Source: Calendula officinalis (lineage: Eukaryota; Streptophyta; Magnoliopsida; Asterales; Asteraceae). Taken from it: a stretch of 64,000 nucleotides of DNA. The translations under genes and the position numbers were made by a program. Of the stretch, positions 49,401 through 61,877 are shown one piece after another. A model generated the notes under the pieces. That model saw only the letters and a list, made by a program, of their open reading frames with translations. It was not told the DNA's origin and did not search any database. The DNA lies in contig OY970832.1 in the NCBI GenBank assembly GCA_963853835.1, positions 34,690,063-34,754,062 on the forward strand. Reading direction: 5' to 3'. Within the stretch, counting starts at the first letter, position 1, and every line of letters begins with the position of its first letter.

Positions 49401-50015
49401 TGGTGTTCGGGCCGAAGTTCGGTGTTCGGGCCGAGGATGATGTTCGGGCCGAGGTTGAATTTCGGGCCGAGGTCGGAGTTCGGGCCGAGGTTGAAGATCG
49501 GGCCGAGGTTGAAGTTCGTGCCGAAAATGAAGTTCGGGCCGGGAACAGTGAAGAGTTCGGGCCGAACTTGTTCTTGGCAGTGACGAACGAACCTGCTATT
49601 TTGGTTACTCGTGGGCGTGAAACCGACACCCGAGTTGAAAGTTATGAATGTTTTAGTATATCACCTTTTGTCACACAATCTTGGATATTGAAGAGTTTGG
49701 GCCGAAGAGGGATGTTCGGGCCGAAGTGGTGTTCGGGCCGAAGTGGTGTTCGGGCCGAAGTTCGGTGTTCGGGCCGAGGATGATGTTCGGGCCAAGGTTG
49801 AAGTTCGGGCCGAGGTCGGAGTTCGGGCCGAGGTTGAAGTTCGGGCCGAGGTTGAAGTTCGGGCCGAAAATGAAGTTCGGGCCGGGAATAGTGAAGAGTT
49901 CGGGCCGAACTTGTTCTTGGCAGTGACGAACGAACCAGCTATTTTGGTCACTCGTGGGCGTGAAACGGACACCCGTGCTGAAAGTTATGAATGTTTTAAT
50001 ATAGCACCTTTTGTC
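46478..50015 (+). repeat. 1,065-bp higher-order repeat of three monomers, at least three copies
   Basis: Monomer starts 46478, 46821, 47164; 47543, 47886, 48229; 48608, 48951, 49294; and 49673 repeat with exact 1,065-bp spacing and lengths 343, 343 and 379 bp. The three types are distinguished by an AGTTTGGGCC head with GGGCCAAGG, by a tail with CTTATTCTTGG, and by a GTGTTCGGGCTGAAG head with GAAGATCGGGCC and GTTCGTGCC. Copies differ by only a few bases. Confidence 0.92.
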
Positions 50016-50781
50016 ACACAATCTTGGATATTGAAGAGTTCGGGCCGAAGAGGGATGTTCGGGCCGAAGTGGTGTTCGGGCCGAAGTGGGATGTTCGGGC
50101 CGAAGTGGTGTTCGGGCCGAAGTGGGATGTTCGGGCCGAAGTGGTGTTCGGGCTGAAGTGGTGTTCGGGCCGAAGTTTGGTGTTCGGGCCGAGGATGATG
50201 TTCGGTGTTCGGGCCGAGGTTGAAGTACGGGCCGAGGTTGAAGTTCAGGCCGAGGTTGAAGTTCGGGCCGAAAATGAAGTTCGGGCCGGGAACAGTGAAG
50301 AGTTCGGGCTGAACTTGTTCTTGGCAGTGACGAACGAACCAGCAATTTTGGTTACTCGTGGGCGTGAAACAGACACCCGAGCTGAAAGATATGAATATTT
50401 TAGTATAGCACCTATTGTCACACAATCTTGGATATTGAAGAGTTCGGGCCGAAGAGGGATGTTCGGGCCGAAGTGGTGTTCGGGCCGAAGTGGGATGTTC
50501 GGGGCGAAGTGGTGTTCGGGCAGAAGTTCGGTGTTCGGGCCGAGGATGATGTTCGGGCCGAGGATGAAGTTCGGGCCGAGGTCGGAGTTCGGGCCGAGGT
50601 CGGAGTTCGGGCCGAGGTTGAAGTTCGGGCCGAAAATGAAGTTCGGGTCGGGAACAGTGAAGAGTTCGGGTCGAACTTGTTCTTGGCAGTGACGAACGAA
50701 CCAACTATTTTGGTCACTTGTGGGCGTGAAACGGACACCCGAGCTGAAAGTTATGAATGTTTTAGTATAGCACCTTTTGTC

Positions 50782-51237
50782 AAACAATCTTGGATATTGA
50801 AGAGTTCGGGCCGAAGAGGGATGTTCTGGCCGAAGTGGTGTTCGGGCCGAAGTGGGATGTTCGGGCCGAAGTGGTGTTCGGGCCGAAGTTCGGTGTTCGG
50901 GCCGAGGATGATGTTCGGGCCGAGGTTGGAGTTTGGGCCGAGGTCGGAGTTCGGGCCGAGGTCGGAGTTCGGGCCGAGGTCGGAGTTCGGGCCGAGGTTG
51001 AAGTTCGGGCCGAAAATGAAGTTCGGGCCGGGAACAGTGAAGAGTTCGGGCCGAGGTTGAAGATCGGGCCGAGGTTGAAGTTCGTGCCGAAAATGAAGTT
51101 CGGGTCGGGAACAGTGAAGAGTTCGGCCGAACTTGTTCTTGGCAGTGACGAACGAACCTGCTATTTTGGTTACTCGTGGGCGTGAAACCGACACCCGAGT
51201 TGAAAGTTATGAATGTTTTAGTATATCACCTTTTGTC
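50782..51237 (+). repeat. Hybrid 456-bp monomer with an internal recombination junction
   Basis: This monomer starts with an ordinary head and reaches GGGAACAGTGAAGAGTTCGG near 51049. It then jumps back into the subrepeat series (GAGGTTGAAGATCGGGCC, GTTCGTGCCGAAAATG) before completing a second GGGAACAGTGAAGAG and its tail. Two monomers of different subtypes have been joined out of register, at a point inside the 18-bp repeats. Confidence 0.85.
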
Positions 51238-54200
51238 ACACAATCTTGGATATTGAAGAGTTTGGGCCGAAGAGGGATGTTCGGGCCGAAGTGGTTTTCG
51301 GGCCGAAGTGGTGTTCGGGCCGAAGTTCGGTGTTCGGGCCGAGGATGATGTTCGGGCCAAGGTTGAAGTTCGGGCCGAGGTCGGAGTTCGGGCCGAGGTT
51401 GAAGTTCGGGCCGAGGTTGAAGTTCGGGCCGAAAATGAAGTTCGGGCCGGGAACAGTGAAGAGTTCGGGCCGAACTTGTTCTTGGCAGTGACGAACGAAC
51501 CAGCTATTTTGGTCACTCGTGGGCGTGAAACGGACACCCGAGCTGAAAGTTATGAATGTTTTAGTATAGCACCTTTTGTCACACAATCTTGGATATTGAA
51601 GAGTTCGGGCCGAAGAGGGATGTTCGGGCCGAAGTGGTGTTCGGGCCGAAGTGGGATGTTCGGGCCGAAGTGGTGTTCGGGCCGAAGTGGTGTTCGGGCC
51701 GAAGTTCGGTGTTCGGGCCGAGGATGATGTTCGGGCCGAGGTTGAAGTTCGGGCCGAGGTCGGAGTTCGGGCCGAGGTTGAAGTTCGGACCGGGAACAGT
51801 GAAGAGTTCGGGCCGAACTTATTCTTGGCAGTGACGAACGAACCAACTATTTTGGTCACTCGTGGGCGTGAAACGGACACCCGAGCTGAAAGTTATGAAT
51901 GTTTTAGTATAGCACCTTTTATCACACAATCTTGGATATTGAAGTGTTCGGGCTGAAGAGGGATGTTCGGGCCGAAGTGGTGTTCGGGCCGAAGTGGGAT
52001 GTTCGGGCCGAAGTGGTGTTCGGGCCGAAGTTCGGTGTTCGGGCCGAGGATGATGTTCGGGCCGAGGTTGAAGTTCGGGCCGAGGTCGGAGTTCGGGCTG
52101 AGGTTGAAGATCGGGCCGAGGTTGAAGTTCGTGCCGAAAATGAAGTTCGGGCCGGGAACAGTGAAGAGTTCGGGCCGAACTTGTTCTTGGCAGTGACGAA
52201 CGAACCTGCTATTTTGGTTACTCGTGGGCGTGAAACCGACACCCGAGTTGAAAGTTATGAATGTTTTAGTATATCACCTTTTGTCACACAATCTTGGATA
52301 TTGAAGAGTTTGGGCCGAAGAGGGATGTTCGGGCCGAAGTGGTGTTCGGGCCGAAGTGGTGTTCGGGCCGAAGTTCGGTGTTCGGGCCGAGGATGATGTT
52401 CGGGCCAAGGTTGAAGTTCGGGCCGAGGTCGGAGTTCGGGCCGAGGTTGAAGTTCGGGCCGAGGTTGAAGTTCGGGCCGAAAATGAAGTTCGGGCCGGGA
52501 ACAGTGAAGAGTTCGGGCCGAACTTGTTCTTGGCAGTGACGAACGAACCAGCTATTTTGGTCACTCGTGGGCGTGAAACGGACACCCGAGCTGAAAGTTA
52601 TGAATGTTTTAGTATAGCACCTTTTGTCACACAATCTTGGATATTGAAGAGTTCGGGCCGAAGAGGGATGTTCGGGCCGAAGTGGTGTTCGGGCCGAAGT
52701 GGGATGTTCGGGCCGAAGTGGTGTTCGGGCCGAAGTTCGGTGTTCGGCCGAGGATGATGTTCGGGCCGAGGTTGAAGTTCGGGCCGAGGTCGGAGTTCGG
52801 GCCGAGGTTGAAGTTCGGGCCGAGGTTGAAGTTCGGGCCGGGAACAGTGAAGAGTTCGGGCCGAACTTATTCTTGGAACTGACGAACGAACCAGCTATTT
52901 TGGTCACTCGTGGGCGTGAAACGGACACCCGAGCTGAAAGTTATGAGTGTTTTAGTATAGCACCTTTTGTCACACAATCTTGGATATTGAAGAGTTTGGG
53001 CCGAAGAGGGATGTTCGGGCCGAAGTGGTGTTCGGGCCGAAGTGGTGTTCGGGCCGAAGTTCGGTGTTTGGGCCGAGGATGATGTTCGGGCCAAGGTTGA
53101 AGTTCGGGCCGAGGTCAGAGTTCGGGCCGAGGTTGAAGTTCGGGCCGAGGTCGAAGTTCGGGCCGAAAATGAAGTTCGGGCCGGGAACGGTGAAGAGTTC
53201 GGGCCGAACTTGTTCTTGGCAGTGACGAACGAACCAGCTATTTTGGTCACTCGTGGGCGTGAAACGGACGCCCGAGTTAAAAGTTATGAATGTTTTAGTA
53301 TAGCACCTTTTATCACACAATCTTGGATATTGAAGTGTTCGGGCTGAAGAGGGATGTTCGGGCCGAAGTGGTGTTCGGGCCGAAGTGGTGTTCTGGCCGA
53401 AGTTTGGTGTTCGGGCCGAGGATGATGTTCGGGCCGAGGTTGAAGTTCGGGCCGAGGTCGGAGTTCGGGCCGAGGTTGAAGATCGGGCCGAGGTTGAAGT
53501 TCGTGCCGAAAATGAAGTTCGGGCCGGGAACAGTGAAGAGTTCGGGCCGAACTTGTTCTTGGCAGTGACGAACGAACCTCTATTTTGGTTACTCGTGGGC
53601 GTGAAACCGACACCCGAGTTGAAAGTTATGAATGTTTTAGTATATCACCTTTTGTCACACAATCTTGGATATTGAAGAGTTTGGGCCGAAGAGGGATGTT
53701 CGGGCCGAAGTGGTGTTCGGGCCGAAGTGGGATGTTCGGGCCGAAGTGGTGTTCGGGCCGAAGTTCGGTGTTCGGCCGAGGATGATGTTCGGGCCGAGGT
53801 TGAAGTTCGGGCCGAGGTCGGAGTTCGGGCCGAGGTTGAAGGTCGGGCCGAGGTTGAAGTTCGGGCCGGGAACAGTGAAGAGTTCGGGCCGAACTTATTC
53901 TTGGAAGTGACGAACGAACCAGCTATTTTGGTCACTCGTGGGCGTGAAACGGACACCCGAGCTGAAAGTTATGAGTGTTTTAGTATAGCACCTTTTGTCA
54001 CACAATCTTGGATATTGAAGAGTTTGGGCCGAAGAGGGATGTTCGGGCCGAAGTGGTGTTCGGGCCGAAGTGGTGTTCGGGCCGAAGTTCGGTGTTCGGG
54101 CTGAGGATGATGTTCGGGCCAAGGTTGAAGTTCGGGCCGAGGTCGGAGTTCGGGCCGAGGTTGAAGTTCGGGCCGAGGTTGAAGTTCGGGCCGAAAATGA

Positions 54201-56438
54201 AGTTCGGGCCGGGAACAGTGAAGAGTTCGGGCCGAACTTGTTCTTTGCAGTGACGAACGAACCAGCTATTTTGGTCACTCGTGGGCGTGAAACGGACACC
54301 CGAGCTGAAAGTTATGAATGTTTTAGTATAGCACCTTTTGTCACACAATCTTGGATATTGAAGAGTTCGGGCCGAAGAGGGATGTTCGGGCCGAAGTGGT
54401 GTTCGGGCCGAAGTGGGATGTTCGGGCTGAAGTGGTGTTCGGGCCGAAGTGGTGTTCGGGCCGAAGTTCGGTGTTCGGGCCGAGGATGATGTTCGGGCCG
54501 AGGTTGAAGTTCGGGCCGAGGTCGGAGTTCGGGCCGAGGTTGAAGTTCGGACCGGGAACAGTGAAGAGTTCGGGCCGAACTTATTCTTGGCAGTGACGAA
54601 CGAACCATCTATTTTGGTCACTCGTGGGCGTGAAACGGACACCCGAGCTGAAAGTTATGAATGTTTTAGTATAGCACCTTTTATCACACAATCTTGGATA
54701 TTGAAGTGTTCGGGCTGAAGAGGGATGTTCGGGCCGAAGTGGTGTTCGGGCCGAAGTGGGATGTTCGGGCCGAAGTGGTGTTCGGGCCGAAGTTCGGTGT
54801 TCGGGCCGAGGATGATGTTCGGGCCGAGGTTGAAGTTCGGGCCGAGGTCGGAGTTCGGGCCGAGGTTGAAGATCGGGCCGAGGTTGAAGTTCGTGCCGAA
54901 AATGAAGTTCGGGCCGGGAACAGTGAAGAGTTCGGGCCGAACTTTTTCTTGGCAGTGACGAACGAACCAGCTATTTTGGTCACTCGTGGGCGTGAAACGG
55001 ACACCCGAGCTGAAAGTTATGAATGTTTTAGTATAGCACCTTTTGTCACACAATCTTGGATATTGAAGAGTTCGGGCCGAAGAGGGATGTTCGGGCCGAA
55101 GTGGTGTTCGGGCCGAAGTGGGATGTTCGGGCCGAAGTGGTGTTCGGGCCGAAGTTCGGTGTTCGGCCGAGGATGATGTTCGGGCCGAGGTTGAAGTTCG
55201 GGCCGAGGTCGGAGTTCGGGCCGAGGTTGAAGTTCGGGCCGAGGTTGAAGTTCGGGCCGGGAACAGTGAAGAGTTCGGGCCGAACTTATTCTTGGAAGTG
55301 ACGAACGAACCAGCTATTTTGGTCACTCGTGGGCGTGAAACGGACACCCGAGCTGAAAGTTATGAGTGTTTTAGTATAGCACCTTTTGTCACACAATCTT
55401 GGATATTGAAGAGTTTGGGCCGAAGAGGGATGTTCGGGCCGAAGTGGTGTTCGGGCCGAAGTTCGGTGTTCGGGTCGAGGATGATGTTCGGGCCAAGGTT
55501 GAAGTTCGGGCCGAGGTCGGAGTTCGGGCCGAGGTTGAAGTTCGGGCCGAGGTCGAAGTTCGGGCCGAAAATGAAGTTCGGGCCGGGAACAGTGAAGAGT
55601 TCGGGCCGAACTTGTTCTTGGCAGTGACGAACGAACCAGCTATTTTGGTCACTCGTGGGCGTGAAACGGACACCCGAGCTGAAAGTTATGAATGTTTTAG
55701 TATAGCACCTTTTATCACACAATCTTGGATATTGAAGTGTTCGGGCTGAAGAGGAATGTTCGGGCCGAAGTGGTGTTCGGGCCGAAGTGGGATGTTCGGG
55801 CCGAAGTGGTGTTCGGGCCGAAGTGGTGTTCGGGCCGAAATTCGGTGTTCGGGCCGAGGATGATGTTCGGGCCGAGGTTGAAGTTCGGGCCGAGGTCGGA
55901 GTTCGGGCCGAGGTTGAAGATCGGGCCGAGGTTGAAGTTCGTGCCCAAAATGAAGTTCGGGCCGGGAACAGTGAAGAGTTCGGGCCGAACTTGTTCTTGG
56001 CAGTGACGAACGAACCTGCTATTTTGGTTACTCGTGGGCGTGAAACCGACACCCGAGTTGAAAGTTATGAATGTTTTAGTATATCACCTTTTGTCACACA
56101 ATCTTGGATATTGAAGAGTTTGGGCCGAAGAGGGATGTTCGGGCCGAAGTGGTGTTCGGGCCGAAGTGGTGTTCGGGCCGAAGTTCGGTGTTCGGGCCGA
56201 GGATGATGTTCGGGCCAAGGTTGAAGTTCGGGCCGAGGTCGGAGTTCGGGCCGAGGTTGAAGTTCGGGCCGAGGTTGAAGTTCGGGCCGAAAATGAAGTT
56301 CGGGCCGGGAACAGTGAAGAGTTCGGGCCGAACTTGTTCTTGGCAGTGACGAACGAACCAGCTATTTTGGTCACTCGTGGGCGTGAAACGGACACCCGAG
56401 CTGAAAGTTATGAATGTTTTAGTATAGCACCTTTTGTC

Positions 56439-59400
56439 ACACAATCTTGGATATTGAAGAGTTCGGGCCGAAGAGGGATGTTCGGGCCGAAGTGGTGTTC
56501 GGGCCGAAGTGGGATGTTCGGGCCGAAGTGGTGTTCGGGCCGAAGTTCGGTGTTCGGCCGAGGATGATGTTCGGGCCGAGGTTGAAGTTCGGGCCGAGGT
56601 CGGAGTTCGGGCCGAGGTTGAAGTTCGGGCCGAGGTTGAAGTTCGGGCCGAAAATGAAGTTCGGGCCGGGAACAGTGAAGAGTTCGGGCCGAACTTATTC
56701 TTGGAAGTGACGAACGAACCAGCTATTTTGGTCACTCGTGGGCGTGAAACGGACACCCGAGCTGAAAGTTATGAGTGTTTTAGTATAGCACCTTTTGTCA
56801 CACAATCTTGGATATTGAAGAGTTCGGGCCGAAGAGGGATGTCCGGGCCGAAGTGGTGTTCTGGCCGAAGTGGGATGTTCGGGCTGAAGTGGTGTTCGGA
56901 CCGAAGTGGTGTTCGGGCCGAAGTTCGGTGTTCGGGCCGAGGATGATGTTCGGGCCGAGGTTGAAGTTCGGGCTGAGGTCGGAGTTCGGGCCGAGGTTAA
57001 AGTTCGGGCCGAGGTTGAAGTTCGGGCCGAAAATGAAGTTCGGGCCGGGAACAGTGAACAGTTCGGGCCGGGAACAGTGAAGAGTTCGGGCCGAACTTGT
57101 TCTTGGCAGTGACGAACGAACCAGCTATTTTGGTTACTCGTGGGCGTGAAACGGACTCCCGAGCTGAAAGTTATGAATGTTTTAGTATATCACCTTTTGT
57201 CACGCAATCTTGGATATTGAAGAGTTCGGCCCGAAGAGGGATGTTCGGGCCGAAGTGGTGTTCGGGCCGAAGTGGGATGTTCGGGCCGAAGTGGTGTTCG
57301 GGCTGAAGTTCGGTGTTCGGGCCGAGGATGATGTTCGGGCCGAGGTTGAAGTTCGGGCCGAGGTCGGAGTTCGGGCCGAGGTTGAAGTTCGGGCCGAGGT
57401 TGAAGTTCGGGCCGAAAATGAAGTTCGGGCCGGGAACAGTGAAGAGTTCGGGCCGAACTTGTTCTTGGCAGTGACGAACGAACCAGCTATTTTGGTTACT
57501 CGTGGCGTGAAACGGACACCCGAGCTGAAAGTTATGAATGTTTTAGTATATCACCTTTTGTCACACAATCTTGGATATTGAAGAGTTTGGGCCGAAGAGG
57601 GATGTTCGGGCCGAAGTGGTGTTCGGGCCGAAGTTCGGTGTTCGGGCCGAGGATGATGTTCGGGCCAAGGTTGAAGTTCGGGCCGAGGTCGGAGTTCGGG
57701 CCGAGGTTGAAGTTCGGGCCGAGGTTGAAGTTCGGGCCGAAAATGAAGTTCGGGCAGGGAACAGTGGAGAGTTCGGGCCGAACTTGTTCTTGGCAGTGAC
57801 GAACGAACAATCTATTTTGGTCACTCGTGGGCGTGAAACGGACACCCGAGCTGAAAGTTATGAATGTTTTAGTATAGCACCTTTTGTCACACAATCTTGG
57901 ATATTGAAGAGTTCGGGCCGAAGAGGGATGTTCGGGCCGAAGTGGTGTTCGGGCCGAAGTGGGATGTTCGGGCCGAAGTGGTGTTCGGGCCGAAGTTCGG
58001 TGTTCGGCCGAGGATGATGTTCGGGTCGAGGTTGAAGTTCGGGCCGAGGTCGGAGTTCGGGCCGAGGTTGAAGTTCGGGCCGAGGTTGAAGTTCGGGCCG
58101 AAAATGAAGTTCGGGCCGGGAACAGTGAAGAGTTCGGGCCGAACTTATTCTTGGAAGTGACGAACGAACCAGCTATTTTGGTCACTCATGGGCGTGAAAC
58201 GGACACCCGAGCTGAAAGTTATGAGTGTTTTAGTATAGCACCTTTTGTCACACAATCTTGGATATTGAAGAGTTCGGGCCGAAGAGGGATGTTCGGGCCG
58301 AAGTGGTGTTCTGGCCGAAGTGGGATGTTCGGGCTGAAATGGTGTTCGGACCGAAGTGGTGTTCGGGCCGAAGTTCGGTGTTCGGGCCGAGGATGATGTT
58401 CGGGCCGAGGTTGAAGTTCGGGCTGAGGTCGGAGTTCGGGCCGAGGTTAAAGTTCGGGCCGAGGTTGAAGTTCGGGCCGAAAATGAAGTTCGGGCCGGGA
58501 ACAGTGAAGAGTTCGGGCCGAACTTGTTCTTGGCAGTGACGAATGAACCAGCTATTTTGGTTACTCGTGGGCGTGAAACGGACTCCCGAGCTGAAAGTTA
58601 TGAATGTTTTAGTATATCACCTTTTGTCACGCAATCTTGGATATTGAAGAGTTCGGCCCGAAGAGGGATGTTCGGGCCGAAGTGGTGTTCGGGCCGAAGT
58701 GGGATGTTCGGGCCGAAGTGGTGTTCGGGCTGAAGTTCGGTGTTCGGGCCGAGGATGATGTTCGGGCCGAGGTTGAAGTTCGGGCCGAGGTCGGAGTTCG
58801 GGCCGAGGTTGAAGTTCGGGCCGAGGTTGAAGTTCGGGCCGAAAATGAAGTTCGGGCCGGGAACAGTGAAGAGTTCGGGCCGAACTTGTTCTTGGCAGTG
58901 ACGAATGAACCAGCTATTTTGGTTACTCGTGGCGTGAAACGGACACCCGAGCTGAAAGTTATGAATGTTTTAGTATATCACCTTTTGTCACACAATCTTG
59001 GATATTGAAGAGTTTGGGCCGAAGAGGGATGTTCGGGCCGAAGTGGTGTTCGGGCCGAAGTGGTGTTCGGGCCGAAGTTCGGTGTTCGGGCCGAGGATGA
59101 TGTTCGGGCCAAGGTTGAAGTTCGGGCCGAGGTCGGAGTTCGGGCCGAGGTTGAAGTTCGGGCCGAGGTTGAAGTTCGGGCCGAAAATGAAGTTCGGGCA
59201 GGGAACAGTGGAGAGTTCGGGCCGAACTTGTTCTTGGCAGTGACGAACGAACCATCTATTTTGGTCACTCGTGGGCGTGAAACGGACACCCGAGCTGAAA
59301 GTTATGAATGTTTTAGTATAGCACCTTTTGTCACACAATCTTGGATATTGAAGAGTTCGGGCCGAAGAGGGATGTTCGGGCCGAAGTGGTGTTCGGGCCG

Positions 59401-61877
59401 AAGTGGGATGTTCGGGCCGAAGTGGTGTTCGGGCCGAAGTTCGGTGTTCGGCCGAGGATGATGTTCGGGCCGAGGTTGAAGTTCGGGCCGAGGTCGGAGT
59501 TCGGGCCGAGGTTGAAGTTCGGGCCGAGGTTGAAGTTCGGGCCGAAAATGAAGTTCGGGCCGGGACCAGTGAAGAGTTCGGGCCGAACTTATTCTTGGAA
59601 GTGACGAACGAACCAGCTATCTTGGTCACTCGTGGGCGTGAAACGGACACCCGAGCTGAAAGTTATGAGTGTTTTAGTATAGCACCTTTTGTCACACAAT
59701 CTTGGATATTGAAGAGTTCGGGCCGAAGAGGGATGTTCGGGCCGAAGTGGTGTTCTGGCCGAAGTGGGATGTTCGGGCTGAAGTGGTGTTCAGACCGAAG
59801 CGGTGTTCGGGCCGAAGTTCGGTGTTCGGGCCGAGGATGATGTTCGGGCCGAGGTTGAAGTTCGGGCTGAGGTCGGAGTTCGGGCCGAGGTTAAAGTTCG
59901 GGCCGAGGTTGAAGTTCGGGCCGAAAATGAAGTTCGGGCCGGGAACAGTGAAGAGTTCGGGCCGAACTTGTTCTTGGCAGTGACGAACGAACCAGCTATT
60001 TTGGTTACTCGTGGGCGTGAAACGGACTCCCGAGCTGAAAGTTATGAATGTTTTAGTATATCACCTTTTGTCACGCAATCTTGGATATTGAAGAGTTCGG
60101 CCCGAAGAGGGATGTTCGGGCCGAAGTGGTGTTCGGGCCGAAGTGGGATGTTCGGGCCGAAGTGGTGTTCGGGCTGAAGTTCGGTGTTCGGGCCGAGGAT
60201 GATGTTCGGGCCGAGGTTGAAGTTCGGGCCGAGGTCGGAGTTCGGGCCGAGGTTGAAGTTCGGGCCGAGGTTGAAGTTCGGGCCGAAAATGAAGTTCGGG
60301 CCGGGAACAGTGAAGAGTTCGGGCCGAACTTGGTCTTGGCAGTGACGAATGAACCAGCTATTTTGGTTACTCGTGGCGTGAAACGGACACCCGAGCTGAA
60401 ATTTATGAATGTTTTAGTATATCACCTTTTGTCACACAATCTTGGATATTGAAGAGTTTGGGCCGAAGAGGGATGTTCGGGCCGAAGTGGTGTTCGGGCC
60501 GAAGTGGTGTTCGGGCCGAAGTTCGGTGTTCGGGCCGAGGATGATGTTCGGGCCAAGGTTGAAGTTCGGGCCGAGGTCGGAGTTCGGGCCGAGGTTGAAG
60601 TTCGGGCCGAGGTTGAAGTTCGGGCCGAAAATGAAGTTCGGGCAGGGAACAGTGGAGAGTTCGGGCCGAACTTGTTCTTGGCAGTGACGAACGAACCATC
60701 TATTTTGGTCACTCGTGGGCGTGAAACGGACACCCGAGCTGAAAGTTATGAATGTTTTAGTATAGCACCTTTTGTCACACAATCTTGGATATTGAAGAGT
60801 TCGGGCCGAAGAGGGATGTTCGGGCCGAAGTGGTGTTCGGGCCGAAGTGGGATGTTCGGGCCGAAGTGGTGTTCGGGCCGAAGTTCGGTGTTCGGCCGAG
60901 GATGATGTTCGGGCCGAGGTTGAAGTTCGGGCCGAGGTCGGAGTTCGGGCCGAGGTTGAAGTTCGGGCCGAGGTTGAAGTTCGGGCCGAAAATGAAGTTC
61001 GGGCCGGGAACAGTGAAGAGTTCGGGCCGAACTTATTCTTGGAAGTGACGAACGAACCAGCTATCTTGGTCACTCGTGGGCGTGAAACGGACACCCGAGC
61101 TGAAAGTTATGAGTGTTTTAGTATAGCACCTTTTGTCACACAATCTTGGATATTGAAGAGTTCGGGCCGAAGAGGGATGTTCGGGCCGAAGTGGTGTTCT
61201 GGCCGAAGTGGGATGTTCGGGCTGAAGTGGTGTTCAGACCGAAGCGGTGTTCGGGCCGAAGTTCGGTGTTCGGGCCGAGGATGATGTTCGGGCCGAGGTT
61301 GAAGTTCGGGCTGAGGTCGGAGTTCGGGCCGAGGTTAAAGTTCGGGCCGAGGTTGAAGTTCGGGCCGAAAATGAAGTTCGGGCCGGGAACAGTGAAGAGT
61401 TCGGGCCGAACTTGTTCTTGGCAGTGACGAACGAACCAGCTATTTTGGTTACTCGTGGGCGTGAAACGGACTCCCGAGCTGAAAGTTATGAATGTTTTAG
61501 TATATCACCTTTTGTCACGCAATCTTGGATATTGAAGAGTTCGGCCCGAAGAGGGATGTTCGGGCCGAAGTGGTGTTCGGGCCGAAGTGGGATGTTCGGG
61601 CCGAAGTGGTGTTCGGGCTGAAGTTCGGTGTTCGGGCCGAGGATGATGTTCGGGCCGAGGTTGAAGTTCGGGCCGAGGTCAGAGTTCGGGCCGAGGTTGA
61701 AGTTCGGGCCGAGGTTGAAGTTCGGGCCGAAAATGAAGTTCGGGCCGGGAACAGTGAAGAGTTCGGGCCGAACTTGGTCTTGGCAGTGACGAACGAACCA
61801 GCTATTTTGGTTACTCGTGGCGTGAAACGGACACCCGAGCTGAAAGTTATGAATGTTTTAGTATATCACCTTTTGTC
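56439..61877 (+). repeat. 1,444-bp higher-order repeat of four monomers, between three and four copies
   Basis: Monomer starts 58990, 59333, 59694, 60073 recur at 60434, 60777, 61138, 61517 with exact 1,444-bp spacing. Earlier, slightly different copies start at 57563 and 56439 (spacings 1,427-1,450 bp). Diagnostic variants include a TTCGGCCGAGGATG single-base loss, a TTCGGCCCGAAGAGG head, CTCGTGGCGTG with one G missing, and GGGCAGGGAACAGTGG. The two right-hand copies are almost identical. Confidence 0.9.
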
